A stretch of 64,000 bases of DNA from CALBPI01 sp039821605 (GTDB lineage Bacteria; Pseudomonadota; Gammaproteobacteria; Steroidobacterales; Woeseiaceae), in NCBI GenBank assembly GCA_039821605.1, contig JBCBNV010000006.1, forward strand, positions 186,001-250,000. The letters are read 5' to 3'. Shown here piece after piece: positions 35,021 through 43,528 of this stretch. Below the pieces are notes generated by a model. It was not told where the DNA came from. It saw only the letters and a list, made by a program, of their open reading frames with translations, and searched no databases. How positions within the stretch are numbered: position 1 is the stretch's first letter; every line of letters begins with the position of its first letter. The position numbers and the translations under genes are program-made.

Positions 35021-35872
35021 ATGGAAGCCAATGCCACGCCCATCAAGATCGGCTGGACGGTGTTTGCGGTTGCCGTAACGGCGCTGGCGCTGTCCGGCGT
35101 TGCCGACTCGCTGGGTCAGGAATTTGCAGCCACCGCACTCGAACGGGCTTTCCTGACCTGGGCCGTCGCGCGCGGCCTCAACGCGGTGATCTCCGTGGCC
35201 CAGGGCACCGAAGTCGCGCTCGAACCCGGTGGTGTGGGTGTCAACCTGACCGTGGGCGAGGTGCTCGATCCCGTCAACGATCTCATCGAGCGCTTCTCAT
35301 CGGTCATGCTCGTCGCGACAAGCGCCATTGGGCTGCAGAACGTGTTGCTGCGCATTACGGGCAATGCAGGCTTCAGCATTCTCCTTGGGCTGGCCGCATT
35401 CGCCGCGCTGCTCGTGATCTGGGTGCCGTCGTTGGCAGGACGCGAGCGCTTGCGCGCATTCGTACTGCGCTTCCTGCTCATCACGTTCTTGCTGCGCCTG
35501 GCCGTGCCGTTTCTGGTGATCGGCTCAAGTCTCGTATTCGACCACTTCCTGGCCGCCGAGCAGCAAGCGGCGACGGCCGCACTGCGTGACACGACGACGG
35601 ATATCGAGGAAATGACGTCGGACACGCCCGAGGCGAATGACCCGGATCGGGGCATGTTGCAACGCTTTACGGATATGGTCGGCAACTCACTGTCGTCGCT
35701 CAACGTGAAGGAGCGCCTCGCCAATCTTCAGGAACGCGCCTCGATGACCACGAGCCACGTCGTCGATCTCATCGTGATCTTCATGCTGCAGACCATCGCG
35801 CTGCCGCTGATGTTCCTTTGGTTGCTGCTCGAAGCCGGCAAGGCGCTCGCCAAGCGCGCGACGCACTGGTAG
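35021..35872 (+). CDS. conserved integral membrane protein, unknown function
   Basis: I do not recognise this 283-residue protein. It has hydrophobic segments at about 10-28, 95-112, 118-140, 148-176 and 245-272. Between the fourth and last lies an acidic, soluble-looking loop (TTTDIEEMTSDTPEANDPDRG) and an amphipathic helix (LSSLNVKERLANLQERASM). ATG 35021 is 98 bp from the divergent HerA-like start, so a shared regulatory gap is possible. Converges on the DUF1415 gene with a 3-bp gap. Confidence 0.7.
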   Translation: MEANATPIKIGWTVFAVAVTALALSGVADSLGQEFAATALERAFLTWAVARGLNAVISVAQGTEVALEPGGVGVNLTVGEVLDPVNDLIERFSSVMLVATSAIGLQNVLLRITGNAGFSILLGLAAFAALLVIWVPSLAGRERLRAFVLRFLLITFLLRLAVPFLVIGSSLVFDHFLAAEQQAATAALRDTTTDIEEMTSDTPEANDPDRGMLQRFTDMVGNSLSSLNVKERLANLQERASMTTSHVVDLIVIFMLQTIALPLMFLWLLLEAGKALAKRATHW

Positions 35873-35875
35873 GTT

Positions 35876-36412
35876 CTATTCCCCGAACAGTGCCCGCCAG
35901 CGCTCGGGCGTCATGCTGCGCAGCAGACGCGCGTTGCGCGCCGGTATCGCGTCACTGTTTGCGTGGTCGGCGACCGCCCGGGCCACACTCGCCTCGCGCA
36001 ACAAATGCAGTGTGGGGTACGGCGCCCGATTGGTGGCATTGGCGGGATCGTCGGGTTCGGCTTCCGCGAACACATAGTCAGGGTGAAAACTCGCGAGCTG
36101 GATGACGCCCGTGAGACCCCGCGCCTCGATGAGCGCCTCTGCGATGTCGAGGTAGTCGTTGAAGGCGTCGAAGTCCCCGAGCAGGTGCTCGACGACCACA
36201 AGCGTGGTTTCGAGATCGTCTGCCGGGGCAGACGCCAGCCGCTGCAGTGCGTGGTCAAGATCCGCCGTCAGCGTGTCCGCGTCCCCGGCGTCGCTCACGA
36301 GGATCTCGAGGCTGCCCTGGGAAAGGACCGGCGCGGCGAACGGGCACAGCCCGAGGCCGACCACCACGCGCGCCAGCCATTGCTCGGTGCGGTCGGTCGC
36401 CGTATAGCTCAC
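35876..36412 (-). CDS. DUF1415 domain-containing protein
   Basis: Unknown function. The 178-residue protein shows the family wording: TEQWLARVVVGLGLCPFAAP with a single conserved Cys, DLETTLVVVEHLLGDFDAFNDYLDIAE, GVIQLASFHPDYVFAEA and NRAPYPTLHLLREASV. No catalytic motif is obvious beyond the Cys and conserved acidic residues. GTG 36412 is taken as start because it lies just after the M2 peptidase stop (7 bp) and the family N-terminus begins there. The much longer open frame upstream is peptidase sequence in another frame. Confidence 0.82.
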   Translation of the reverse strand: MSYTATDRTEQWLARVVVGLGLCPFAAPVLSQGSLEILVSDAGDADTLTADLDHALQRLASAPADDLETTLVVVEHLLGDFDAFNDYLDIAEALIEARGLTGVIQLASFHPDYVFAEAEPDDPANATNRAPYPTLHLLREASVARAVADHANSDAIPARNARLLRSMTPERWRALFGE

Positions 36413-36419
36413 CGAACCG

Positions 36420-38240
36420 CTACCAGCCGCAGGCTTGGCCTTCGTTCTGCGTCTCCAGCCAGCCCAACAGCGGGCTGAAGTATTCGACGAGCGCAGAAGC
36501 GTCCATCTCGCGCGTGCCCGTCGCCGCCTCGAGCGCGTCCTGCCAGGGCTGACTCGAGCCGAGCTCGAGCATGGCCCAGAGCTTCTCGCCCGCCGCCTCG
36601 GAGCCGTAGATCGAGCACTCGTGCAGCGGGCCCTCGAATCCCGCCGCGTCGCAGAGGGCGCGCTGGAACTGGAATTGCAGGATGTGCGCCAGGAAGTAGC
36701 GGGTGTAGGGCGTGTTGGCCGGGATGTGGTATTTGGCACCCGGGTCGAAGTCACGCTCGCTGCGCGCCACGGGTGCCGCCACGCCCTGGTAGCGCGTGCG
36801 CAGATCCCACCATGCTGCGTTGTAGTTGTCGGGCGCGATCTCGCCCGCAAACACACGCCAGCGCCACTCGTCGATGAGTTTTCCGAACGGCAGGAACGCG
36901 ATCTTGTCGAGCGCCATCTGCATTTGCGTGTTGATGAGCGCTTCATCGCTTTCGCCGATCGCATCGACCAGACCGAGTCCGGCCAGGAACTCGGGCGTGA
37001 GCGACAGCGTGATCGTGTCGCCGATGCCTTCATGGAATCCATCGTGCGCGCCGTCCTGGAACAGCGTTGGCTGGTCCTTGTAGGCGAGAAAGTAATAGAT
37101 GTGTCCGAGCTCGTGGTAGATCGTTGCGAGCATCTCGCCCGTTTGCTCGATGCACATCTTGATGCGTGGGTCGTTACCGCCTTCGAGCGGCCACGCGCTG
37201 GCGTGGCACACGACGTTGCGGTCGCGGGGCTGGGTCAGCTGCGACAGCGCCCAGAATGAATCGGGCAGCTCGGGCATGCCCAGCGAGACGAAGAAGTCCT
37301 CCCCGAGTTCGACCATCTGCACCGCCGTGTAGTCCTGCGCCTCCAGCGCGGCCGTGATGTCCGGTGACTCGACTTCCGGGTACGGGGCCACGAGGTCGTA
37401 GATGTTGCCCCAACCTTGCGACCACATGTTGCCGAGCAAGTGCGCAGGAATCGGACCGTCGAGCGGCACGCTTTCCTCGCCGTAGGTCTCGGCAAGCTCT
37501 CGCCGCACATAGCAGTGCAGCGCTTCGTACAGCGGCTCGACCTGTCCCCAGAGCCGCGCGGACTCTGCGTCAAATTCGGCCGCGGTCATGTCGTAGCCCG
37601 ACTGCCACATCTCGGCGAGATTCACGTAGCCCAGTTCCTGGGCGCCCGCGTTGGTCAGCTCGACGAACCGGGCGTAGTCGTCACGCATGGGCGGCGCAAC
37701 GGTGCGCCAGCCCAGCCACGCGTCGAGCTGTTCCTCGTAGTCGCGACTCGTGGCCATCACGGTCACGAGGTCACCGAGCGTGCGGCACTCCCCCTCCGCG
37801 GGGCAGTAGCGACCGGCACCGTAGAGACCTTCCATTCGCGTCGTGATTTCGGCGAGCTCGCGGCGGGCCGCGTCGTTGTCGGGCGCGGGTTGGGCCGTGC
37901 CGAGCTTGAGCTGGCGTAGCGCCCGCGCCGACGCGGGGTCGATGGCGTCGAGGTCGTATCGCCCGGATTCGGCGACGGCGCGGGACAGGAAGGCGGCGTT
38001 GCGCTCCTGCGCGCGTGCGGCCAGTCGCGCCGAGTCCTTGTTGATGTAGGTCGACTGCACCCAGGCAGCCGAGCCGGATTCTTCAGCCAGCTCGGAAAGC
38101 TCCGCGTTGACGCGTGCCACAAAGTCGGCCGCGCTTTCAGCTGGCGCCTCGGGCGCGTATGGGGTGACGGATGGACCGACAGTCGCGCACGCCGTGAGCA
38201 GGCTCGCGAGACCGAGGCATCCGAGGACGCGCACTTGCAT
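36420..38240 (-). CDS. M2 family metallopeptidase (ACE-like peptidyl-dipeptidase), lipoprotein
   Basis: Zinc dipeptidyl carboxypeptidase of the angiotensin-converting-enzyme family, 606 residues. A lipoprotein signal (LASLLTAC, Cys18) places it in the envelope. The zinc motif HELGH is at residues 376-380 and the third ligand Glu404 lies 24 residues on (FHEGIGD), the M2 spacing; the YHIPANTPYTRYF segment matches the ACE substrate-binding end. The POT transporter is 20 bp upstream in the same direction, so peptides cut to dipeptides outside could be imported by it. In bacteria these enzymes occur mostly in some Gammaproteobacteria and Bacteroidota. Confidence 0.93.
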   Translation of the reverse strand: MQVRVLGCLGLASLLTACATVGPSVTPYAPEAPAESAADFVARVNAELSELAEESGSAAWVQSTYINKDSARLAARAQERNAAFLSRAVAESGRYDLDAIDPASARALRQLKLGTAQPAPDNDAARRELAEITTRMEGLYGAGRYCPAEGECRTLGDLVTVMATSRDYEEQLDAWLGWRTVAPPMRDDYARFVELTNAGAQELGYVNLAEMWQSGYDMTAAEFDAESARLWGQVEPLYEALHCYVRRELAETYGEESVPLDGPIPAHLLGNMWSQGWGNIYDLVAPYPEVESPDITAALEAQDYTAVQMVELGEDFFVSLGMPELPDSFWALSQLTQPRDRNVVCHASAWPLEGGNDPRIKMCIEQTGEMLATIYHELGHIYYFLAYKDQPTLFQDGAHDGFHEGIGDTITLSLTPEFLAGLGLVDAIGESDEALINTQMQMALDKIAFLPFGKLIDEWRWRVFAGEIAPDNYNAAWWDLRTRYQGVAAPVARSERDFDPGAKYHIPANTPYTRYFLAHILQFQFQRALCDAAGFEGPLHECSIYGSEAAGEKLWAMLELGSSQPWQDALEAATGTREMDASALVEYFSPLLGWLETQNEGQACGW

Positions 38241-38260
38241 GGTTCGGGCCCCCTCGCGGC

Positions 38261-39763
38261 TTACTTGACGTCGCCCATGAGTTTTCTCACGGGCCTCGTC
38301 AGCAAGAGCATCAGGACGCCAATGCCGGCATAGGTCAACACAAGCTGCATGTACTGGTCGGGCATGGCCGCGACATTCTCCGCGTCGAACTCACCCGCGA
38401 TCAGGCCCGAGATGAGACTGCCCAGCGACGTCGCCAGGAACCAGATACCCATCATCTGACCCACGTAGCGCTTCGGTGCCAGTTTCGTCGTGGCCGACAG
38501 CCCGACGGGCGACAGCGTCAGCTCGCCGAACGTGTGCAGCAAGTAGGTCAGCGCCAGCCAGGTCGGCATCACCTGGTCACCAGCGGCGACGTACACCGCG
38601 GCACCCGCCATGACGACGAAGCCGAGCGAGATGAACAGAATGCCAATGGCGAACTTCAGCGGTGTCGACGGCTCGAGGTTGCGCTTGCCGAGCATGACCC
38701 AGAAGGCCGCGAAGAACGGCGCGAAGATGATGATGAAAATGGAGTTCAGCGACTGGAAGAACGCTGCCGGGATTTCGAAGCTCCCGATCACGCGGTCCGT
38801 GTATCGCTGCGCGAACAGGTTGAATGAAGAGCCGGCCTGCTCGAAGCCGCTCCAGAAGGTCGCGCAGCCCACGAAGAGCACCATGATCACGATCATCTTG
38901 TTCTTCTCGTCACGGTTCAGCCCGCCCAGCATGAACATCGCGGCAAAGTAGGCCACAGCGACGCCAATGATCACGTAGGTCATCACTTGTGCCAGTGATC
39001 GGGCATCGATGGTGAGCGCGCCTGTCAACGCGGCGCCGACGACTACGGCCAGTGCCGCGACAGCGAAGCCCACGCCGAACCAGCCACGCTTGATCGACGC
39101 AGCGTGTTCCGGGTTGCCGCTGTCGAGTGTGGCCGTCTTCCCCGCGTCGCCCAGGTAGTTGGAAGTCGCCAGGTACTGAATCAGCCCGAGCAACATGAGG
39201 ACGCCGGCAGCACCGAAACCGTAGTGCCAGCCGTACACCGCCGCGAGCCAGCCGCAGAGAATGGGCCCAAGCCAGCCGCCGAGATTGATGCCCATGTAGA
39301 AGATCGTAAACCCGGCGTCGCGACGCGGGTCTTTTGGGGGGTACAGCTCGCCGACGATGGCGGAGATGTTCGGCTTGAGTAGGCCGGTTCCGAGAACCAC
39401 GAGTACGAGGCCCAGGAAGAAGGTCTGGACACCCGGCACCGCAAGCACGAAGTGGCCGAACATAATAATAATGCCGCCGACCAGCACCGCGCGCTGGGCG
39501 CCCATGAGTCGGTCGGCGATCCAGCCGCCCGGCAGCGCAATCAGATAAACCGAAGACAAATACAGGCCGTAAATGGCGTTCGCGGTCGCATCTGTGAAGC
39601 CCAGTCCGCCATCGACGACCTGCGTCGTCATAAACAGAACCAGCAGCGCGCGCATGCCGTAAAAACTGAAACGCTCCCACATTTCGGTGAAAAACAGGGT
39701 AGCCAGCCCACGTGGGTGCCCCAGAATCTGGCGCTCTGAGGGCGCACTGATGGTTTCAGACAT
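38261..39763 (-). CDS. proton-dependent oligopeptide transporter (POT/PTR2)
   Basis: Major-facilitator di/tripeptide symporter of 500 residues. The E-x-x-E-R-F-x-x-Y-G proton-coupling motif reads EMWERFSFYGM near residue 30, and the family motif GTGLLKPNISAIVGELYPPKDPRRDAGF is split across TM4-5. About 14 hydrophobic segments are visible. ATG 39763. Leads the M2 peptidase and probably shares a transcript with it, implying joint peptide use. A 146-bp gap separates it from a divergent small lipoprotein. Confidence 0.93.
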   Translation of the reverse strand: MSETISAPSERQILGHPRGLATLFFTEMWERFSFYGMRALLVLFMTTQVVDGGLGFTDATANAIYGLYLSSVYLIALPGGWIADRLMGAQRAVLVGGIIIMFGHFVLAVPGVQTFFLGLVLVVLGTGLLKPNISAIVGELYPPKDPRRDAGFTIFYMGINLGGWLGPILCGWLAAVYGWHYGFGAAGVLMLLGLIQYLATSNYLGDAGKTATLDSGNPEHAASIKRGWFGVGFAVAALAVVVGAALTGALTIDARSLAQVMTYVIIGVAVAYFAAMFMLGGLNRDEKNKMIVIMVLFVGCATFWSGFEQAGSSFNLFAQRYTDRVIGSFEIPAAFFQSLNSIFIIIFAPFFAAFWVMLGKRNLEPSTPLKFAIGILFISLGFVVMAGAAVYVAAGDQVMPTWLALTYLLHTFGELTLSPVGLSATTKLAPKRYVGQMMGIWFLATSLGSLISGLIAGEFDAENVAAMPDQYMQLVLTYAGIGVLMLLLTRPVRKLMGDVK

Positions 39764-39909
39764 TACTATCCCCGCGAAAAACTTTGCGAAGGATTCAGCA
39801 GAATGTATTGTGAGTCAAACGCGGGTGGCTGTGCTGTCCACTGCGTCTTCCGGCGCATCGCACCATCCGCCAGTCGGCTTCGGCCGGCTTGTCACGCAGG
39901 AGAAACGCT

Positions 39910-40158
39910 ATGCGTCATCCCATTCGTACGCTGACGCTCGCAGCCGCAACGGGTCTTATCGCCGTTGGCTGCGCCACGCCCATCGGCACGCAGCCCTTGC
40001 CCGAGTCTGAAACTGCCGCGGAAAGCCAGCCCACCACGGGCACGCGCGTTGCAGGCGGCAACCAGGCTCGCCGGGTCACCGTCTACAGGAAAGAAGACAT
40101 CGACCGCAGCGGCGCTACGTCGGTCGGTGAACTGCTGAAGGGCGCGGGCCGCCGTTGA
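39910..40158 (+). CDS. small lipoprotein with TonB-plug-like tail
   Basis: An 82-residue protein not recognised as a family. It has a lipoprotein signal (LTLAAATGLIAVGCA, Cys about 20), a low-complexity Glu/Thr/Gly stretch, and ends VTVYRKEDIDRSGATSVGELLKG. That tail resembles the opening of TonB-dependent receptor plug domains (V-x-V-x-x-R-E-D-I-x-x-S-G-A-x-S-V), but stops just after. ATG 39910 has AGGAG 7 nt upstream. It could be a remnant or an independent partner of a receptor; a hairpin follows. Confidence 0.7.
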   Translation: MRHPIRTLTLAAATGLIAVGCATPIGTQPLPESETAAESQPTTGTRVAGGNQARRVTVYRKEDIDRSGATSVGELLKGAGRR

Positions 40159-40166
40159 TCGGCCCA

Positions 40167-40187
40167 GGCGTCTCTGACCGAGACGCC
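40167..40187. terminator. hairpin between the small lipoprotein gene and tatC
   Basis: Perfect 8-bp stem GGCGTCTC / GAGACGCC with loop TGACC in the convergent gap; works from either side by symmetry, but no T-run is present. Confidence 0.42.
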
Positions 40188-40202
40188 GGCATCTGAACAC
40201 AG

Positions 40203-40976
40203 TCAGCTGGCGCTTGCGTCGGCCGAAGACGCCCGCTCACGTCCGACCATCGTGCGCGACATGATGATCCCGAGTTCGAACAGCACGTACACCGGTACCG
40301 CCAGCAGCGTCTGGCTAATCACATCGGGCGGCGTCAGGAACATCCCCACGACGAAACAGCCGAGGAACACGTAAGGCCGCGCCTTGCCGAGTTTCTCCGG
40401 CGTTGTGATGCGCGCCCAGACGAGCAGCACGGTTGCGATGGGTACCTCGAACGCAATGCCGAACGCGAAGAAAAGCGCGAGCACAAAGTCGAGGTAGGCC
40501 GTTATATCGGTCATCACGTCAACGCCCTGCGGTGAGACCTGGTTGAAGAACGCGAACATGAGCGGGAACACGACGTAGTACGCAAACAGGATGCCGAGGT
40601 AGAAGAGCAAGATGCTGCTGCCGAGCATCGGCAGTGCGAAGCGCTTTTCCTTCTTGTAGAGACCCGGCGCGACGAATGCCCAGACCTGGTAGAGCACAAC
40701 GGGCATCGCGATGAACAACGCAATGAAGAACGCGAGCTTGAACGGGGTCAGGAACGGCGATGCCACCTGCGTGGCGATCATGGTGTTGCCCTCGGGCAGG
40801 GCGTTGGTCAACGGTTGCGAGACGATCGCGAACAGCGTCTTCGCAAACGGCACGAGGCAGATGAACACCACGATGACGGCAGCAAAGGCGCGCAGCATGC
40901 GCGAGCGCAGCTCAAGCAGGTGTGAGAGCAGGCTCGATTCCTCGAGTGCCTCTTTGTCCTTGGTGGTGTCCGTCAT
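40203..40976 (-). CDS. tatC: Sec-independent protein translocase TatC
   Basis: Core of the twin-arginine translocase, which recognises RR signals. The 257-residue protein has the conserved LLSHLLELRSRML start, the polytopic membrane region and the segment LYQVWAFVAPGLYKKEKRF followed by FGIAFEVPI and FLTPPDVISQTLLAVPVY, as in all TatC. ATG 40976 overlaps tatB (ATGA). tatA-tatB-tatC run in order on the minus strand; a Tat-signal TRAP protein lies 1.4 kb away. Confidence 0.97.
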   Translation of the reverse strand: MTDTTKDKEALEESSLLSHLLELRSRMLRAFAAVIVVFICLVPFAKTLFAIVSQPLTNALPEGNTMIATQVASPFLTPFKLAFFIALFIAMPVVLYQVWAFVAPGLYKKEKRFALPMLGSSILLFYLGILFAYYVVFPLMFAFFNQVSPQGVDVMTDITAYLDFVLALFFAFGIAFEVPIATVLLVWARITTPEKLGKARPYVFLGCFVVGMFLTPPDVISQTLLAVPVYVLFELGIIMSRTMVGRERASSADASAS

Positions 40977-41482
40977 GACGATTTGGCGGTGCTGGTCGGG
41001 CGTGACTCGCTGGCGGCGACTTCGGGGACGTAGTCGTCGTCTTCCTCTTCCCACTCGACCTCACGGTGGTCCATGCCCTCGTCGTCGGGGTCCGTCGTGA
41101 CGACATCTTCGTGGTGCGAGGTGTCGAGTTCGGGCTCGGCGTCCGATTCGGGCGCGTCGGCGTCCGCCTGGGAGGCCTCCGCTTCAGGCGCTTTGGCCTG
41201 ACTGCCCGGCGCCCTCTCGACATCGTCGGCAACGGCCTTCAGGTCTTTCTCGATGTCGTCGATGCCGAGTTGCTCGCGCAGGTCGACGCGCGCGGGCAGT
41301 GATTCGCGAATGCGCTTGAGCTCCAGCTCGTCCTCGAGCTGGGTCTGCAGATTGCTGCTCATTCGTCGCGCATAGCCGACGAACTGACCGATCTTCTTCG
41401 CAACGGCGGCCATGCGCTCGGGGCCGAGCACAATGAGGCCGATGACAAACAGCAGCAAGAATTCTGGCAGGCTCGCGTCCAT
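40973..41482 (-). CDS. tatB: Sec-independent protein translocase TatB
   Basis: Forms the substrate receptor with TatC. The 169-residue protein has the N-terminal segment ASLPEFLLLFVIGLIVLGPERM with the conserved Glu8 and hinge Gly-Pro, an amphipathic helix, and a long acidic C-terminal tail rich in Asp/Glu/Ala. Overlaps tatC by 4 nt and follows tatA by 27 bp. Confidence 0.93.
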   Translation of the reverse strand: MDASLPEFLLLFVIGLIVLGPERMAAVAKKIGQFVGYARRMSSNLQTQLEDELELKRIRESLPARVDLREQLGIDDIEKDLKAVADDVERAPGSQAKAPEAEASQADADAPESDAEPELDTSHHEDVVTTDPDDEGMDHREVEWEEEDDDYVPEVAASESRPTSTAKSS

Positions 41483-41509
41483 AGCGTTCCCCGGGGCAAG
41501 TTGCCCGGG

Positions 41510-41752
41510 TTACTTCTGCTCGTTCGCTTCCTGCTTGGTGCCGGGCGTCGACTCGAAGGTTGCGTCTTCGGTCTCGGTGATTTGTGGCTTCTCGTCCGCC
41601 TTCTGCTCACCTTCACCGACGGCGCTCTTGAAGCCCTTGATGGCTGAACCGAGGTCCGAGCCAATGTTCTTGAAACGCTTGGTGCCGAAGATCGCCAGCA
41701 CGATGGCCAGGATGATCAACAGCTGCCAGATACTGATTCCGCCAAAACCCAT
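41510..41752 (-). CDS. tatA: Sec-independent protein translocase TatA
   Basis: Pore-forming Tat subunit. The 80-residue protein begins MGFGGISIWQLLIILAIVLAIFG, then FGTKRFKNIGSDLGSAIKGF, the hinge and amphipathic helix; the tail is charged. First gene of tatABC. Confidence 0.95.
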   Translation of the reverse strand: MGFGGISIWQLLIILAIVLAIFGTKRFKNIGSDLGSAIKGFKSAVGEGEQKADEKPQITETEDATFESTPGTKQEANEQK

Positions 41753-41871
41753 GGTTAACCTCTACTCGCGCCCAAGGCGCAGACACATCGCGCAATAATA
41801 CGCCAGTTCATCTGACAGTTTGGTTGCCGAAGTCTCAGAAAATGATGAAAAAAGCGGCGGCCAGGCCCGGG

Positions 41872-42312
41872 CTAGCGCGTGGACAGCCAGAACGTCACGG
41901 GGCCGTCATTGGTTAATTGGACCTTCATGTCGGCCCCGAATTCCCCGGTTTCAAGGGGTACGCCCAGATCGCCGACGGCGCCACAGAAGACCTCGAACAG
42001 CCGCTGGCCCTCGTCGGGTGCTGCGGCGCGGCCGAACGAGGGGCGGCGACCGCGGCCGGTGTCGGCGGCAAGCGTGAACTGCGGTACCGCGAGCATGGCC
42101 CCGCCTGTATCGACGAGCGAGCGGTTCATGCGGTCCTCTTCGTCGGGAAACACTCGGTAGGTCGCGAGCCGTTCGGCCAGCCGCGTCGCATCGCTGTCGA
42201 TGTCACCCTGGACCACGCCCACGAGCACGAGCAGGCCCGCGTCGATGCGGCCGATGCAGGTGCCGTCGACATGCACGGCGGCGTCCGTCACACGTTGCAG
42301 GAGTCCGATCAA
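41872..42312 (-). CDS. dtd: D-aminoacyl-tRNA deacylase
   Basis: Removes D-amino acids (and glycine from tRNA-Ala) from tRNA. The 146-residue protein begins MIGLLQRVTDAAVHVDG and keeps the NDGPVT motif near the C-terminus. The first motif, normally SQFTL, reads PQFTL here, a Ser to Pro change at a usually invariant position. Length is normal. Same direction as tatABC, 119 bp downstream of dtd being tatA; often adjacent to Tat or yihY genes elsewhere. Confidence 0.92.
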   Translation of the reverse strand: MIGLLQRVTDAAVHVDGTCIGRIDAGLLVLVGVVQGDIDSDATRLAERLATYRVFPDEEDRMNRSLVDTGGAMLAVPQFTLAADTGRGRRPSFGRAAAPDEGQRLFEVFCGAVGDLGVPLETGEFGADMKVQLTNDGPVTFWLSTR

Positions 42313-42424
42313 GTCAGGTGGGCCTTTGCGGGGTGTGGCGCGAGTCTAACCCAGTGCCACGCCAGGCTGCGCGCGGCATGAGCGCTGTGAAATAATCCGG
42401 CCATTACTCGCGGGGGAAATTGCT

Positions 42425-43528
42425 ATGAAACGTCGTGACGTCATTGCCGGTCTGGGGACCGGTGCACTGGCAGCGGGACTCGCGGGCTGCGGCCAGGAAG
42501 CCTCAGGTCCGGCGGCTGCCGAGTCGGCACCGGGCAAGCGCTTTGACTGGAAAATGGTCACGACCTGGCCACCCAACTTTCCGGGTTTGGGGACGGGCGC
42601 CACGAATCTGGCCAAAATGATCGAGTCCGCATCGGGTGGCCGCATCAAGATTCGCATCTACGCCGCGGGCGAGCTCGTGCCCGCGTTCGAAGTGTTCGAT
42701 GCCGTGTCGCAGGGCACCGCCGAAATGGGGCACGGCGGCGCCTACTACTGGAAGTCGAAGATCGAGGCGGCGCAGTTCATCGCCACCGTCCCGTTCGGAC
42801 TCAACGCCGCCGAAATGAATGGCTGGATGTACTACGGCAATGGGCTCGAGCTCTACGAGAAACTCTACGCACCGTTCGACGTGATCCCGTTCCCCGCGGG
42901 CAACACGGGCGCGCAGATGGGCGGTTGGTTCAACCGCGAGATCAACAGCGTCGGGGACCTGCAGGGCCTCAAGATGCGCATCCCGGGTCTGGGCGGCGAG
43001 GTGCTCGCGCGCGCCGGCGGGACGCCCGTGTCTCTGCCCGGCGGCGAGATTTTCACGGCGCTGCAGACGGGCAACATCGACGCGACGGAATGGGTGGGGC
43101 CTTACAACGACATCGCGTTCGGCTTTCACCGGGTCGCCAAGTACTACTACTACCCGGGCTGGCATGAGCCGGGCCCGATGCTCGAGGCCATGATCAACCG
43201 CCAGGCCTGGGAATCGCTGCCCGAGGACCTGCAGGCGCTGGTGAAGATCTGTTGCCAGGCCACGAACTGCGACATGCTGGCCGAGTACAGCTACCGCAAC
43301 GCCGAGGCACTGCAGACGCTGCGCAACGACCCCGAGGTCACTGTACTGCCGTTCCCGAATACGGTGTTGCAGGAAATGAAACGGCATACCGATGATGTCG
43401 TGGCTGAGATCACCGGGAGAAATGCCGACGCCAAAGCAATCTACGATTCGCTTCGGGAATACCAGGTTCGCTCGACGCCCTGGCAGCAGATCAGTGAGGG
43501 CTCGACGCTGTTTACGCGCAACCTCTAG
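42425..43528 (+). CDS. dctP: TRAP transporter substrate-binding protein (DctP, mannitol/chloroaromatic type)
   Basis: Periplasmic binding protein that delivers a substrate to DctQM membrane subunits. The 367-residue protein has both a twin-arginine motif (KRRDVIAG) and a lipobox with Cys22, so it is probably a Tat-exported lipoprotein. DctP hallmarks: WKMVTTWPPNFPGLGTGA, FEVFDAVSQGTAEMGHGGAYYW, GLKMRIPGLGGEVLARAGG, ALQTGNIDATEWVGP. The wording is that of the family linked to mannitol/chloroaromatic-type TRAPs, whose real substrates are mostly unknown. ATG 42425 follows GGGGGA. dctQ and dctM are 8-11 kb away on the other strand. Confidence 0.9.
   Translation: MKRRDVIAGLGTGALAAGLAGCGQEASGPAAAESAPGKRFDWKMVTTWPPNFPGLGTGATNLAKMIESASGGRIKIRIYAAGELVPAFEVFDAVSQGTAEMGHGGAYYWKSKIEAAQFIATVPFGLNAAEMNGWMYYGNGLELYEKLYAPFDVIPFPAGNTGAQMGGWFNREINSVGDLQGLKMRIPGLGGEVLARAGGTPVSLPGGEIFTALQTGNIDATEWVGPYNDIAFGFHRVAKYYYYPGWHEPGPMLEAMINRQAWESLPEDLQALVKICCQATNCDMLAEYSYRNAEALQTLRNDPEVTVLPFPNTVLQEMKRHTDDVVAEITGRNADAKAIYDSLREYQVRSTPWQQISEGSTLFTRNL

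Noticed and set aside
39707..39718. CCCACGTGGG palindrome near the POT transporter start, considered as parS
   Set aside because: Only the central 6 bp agree; the outer TGTT/AACA positions are absent.
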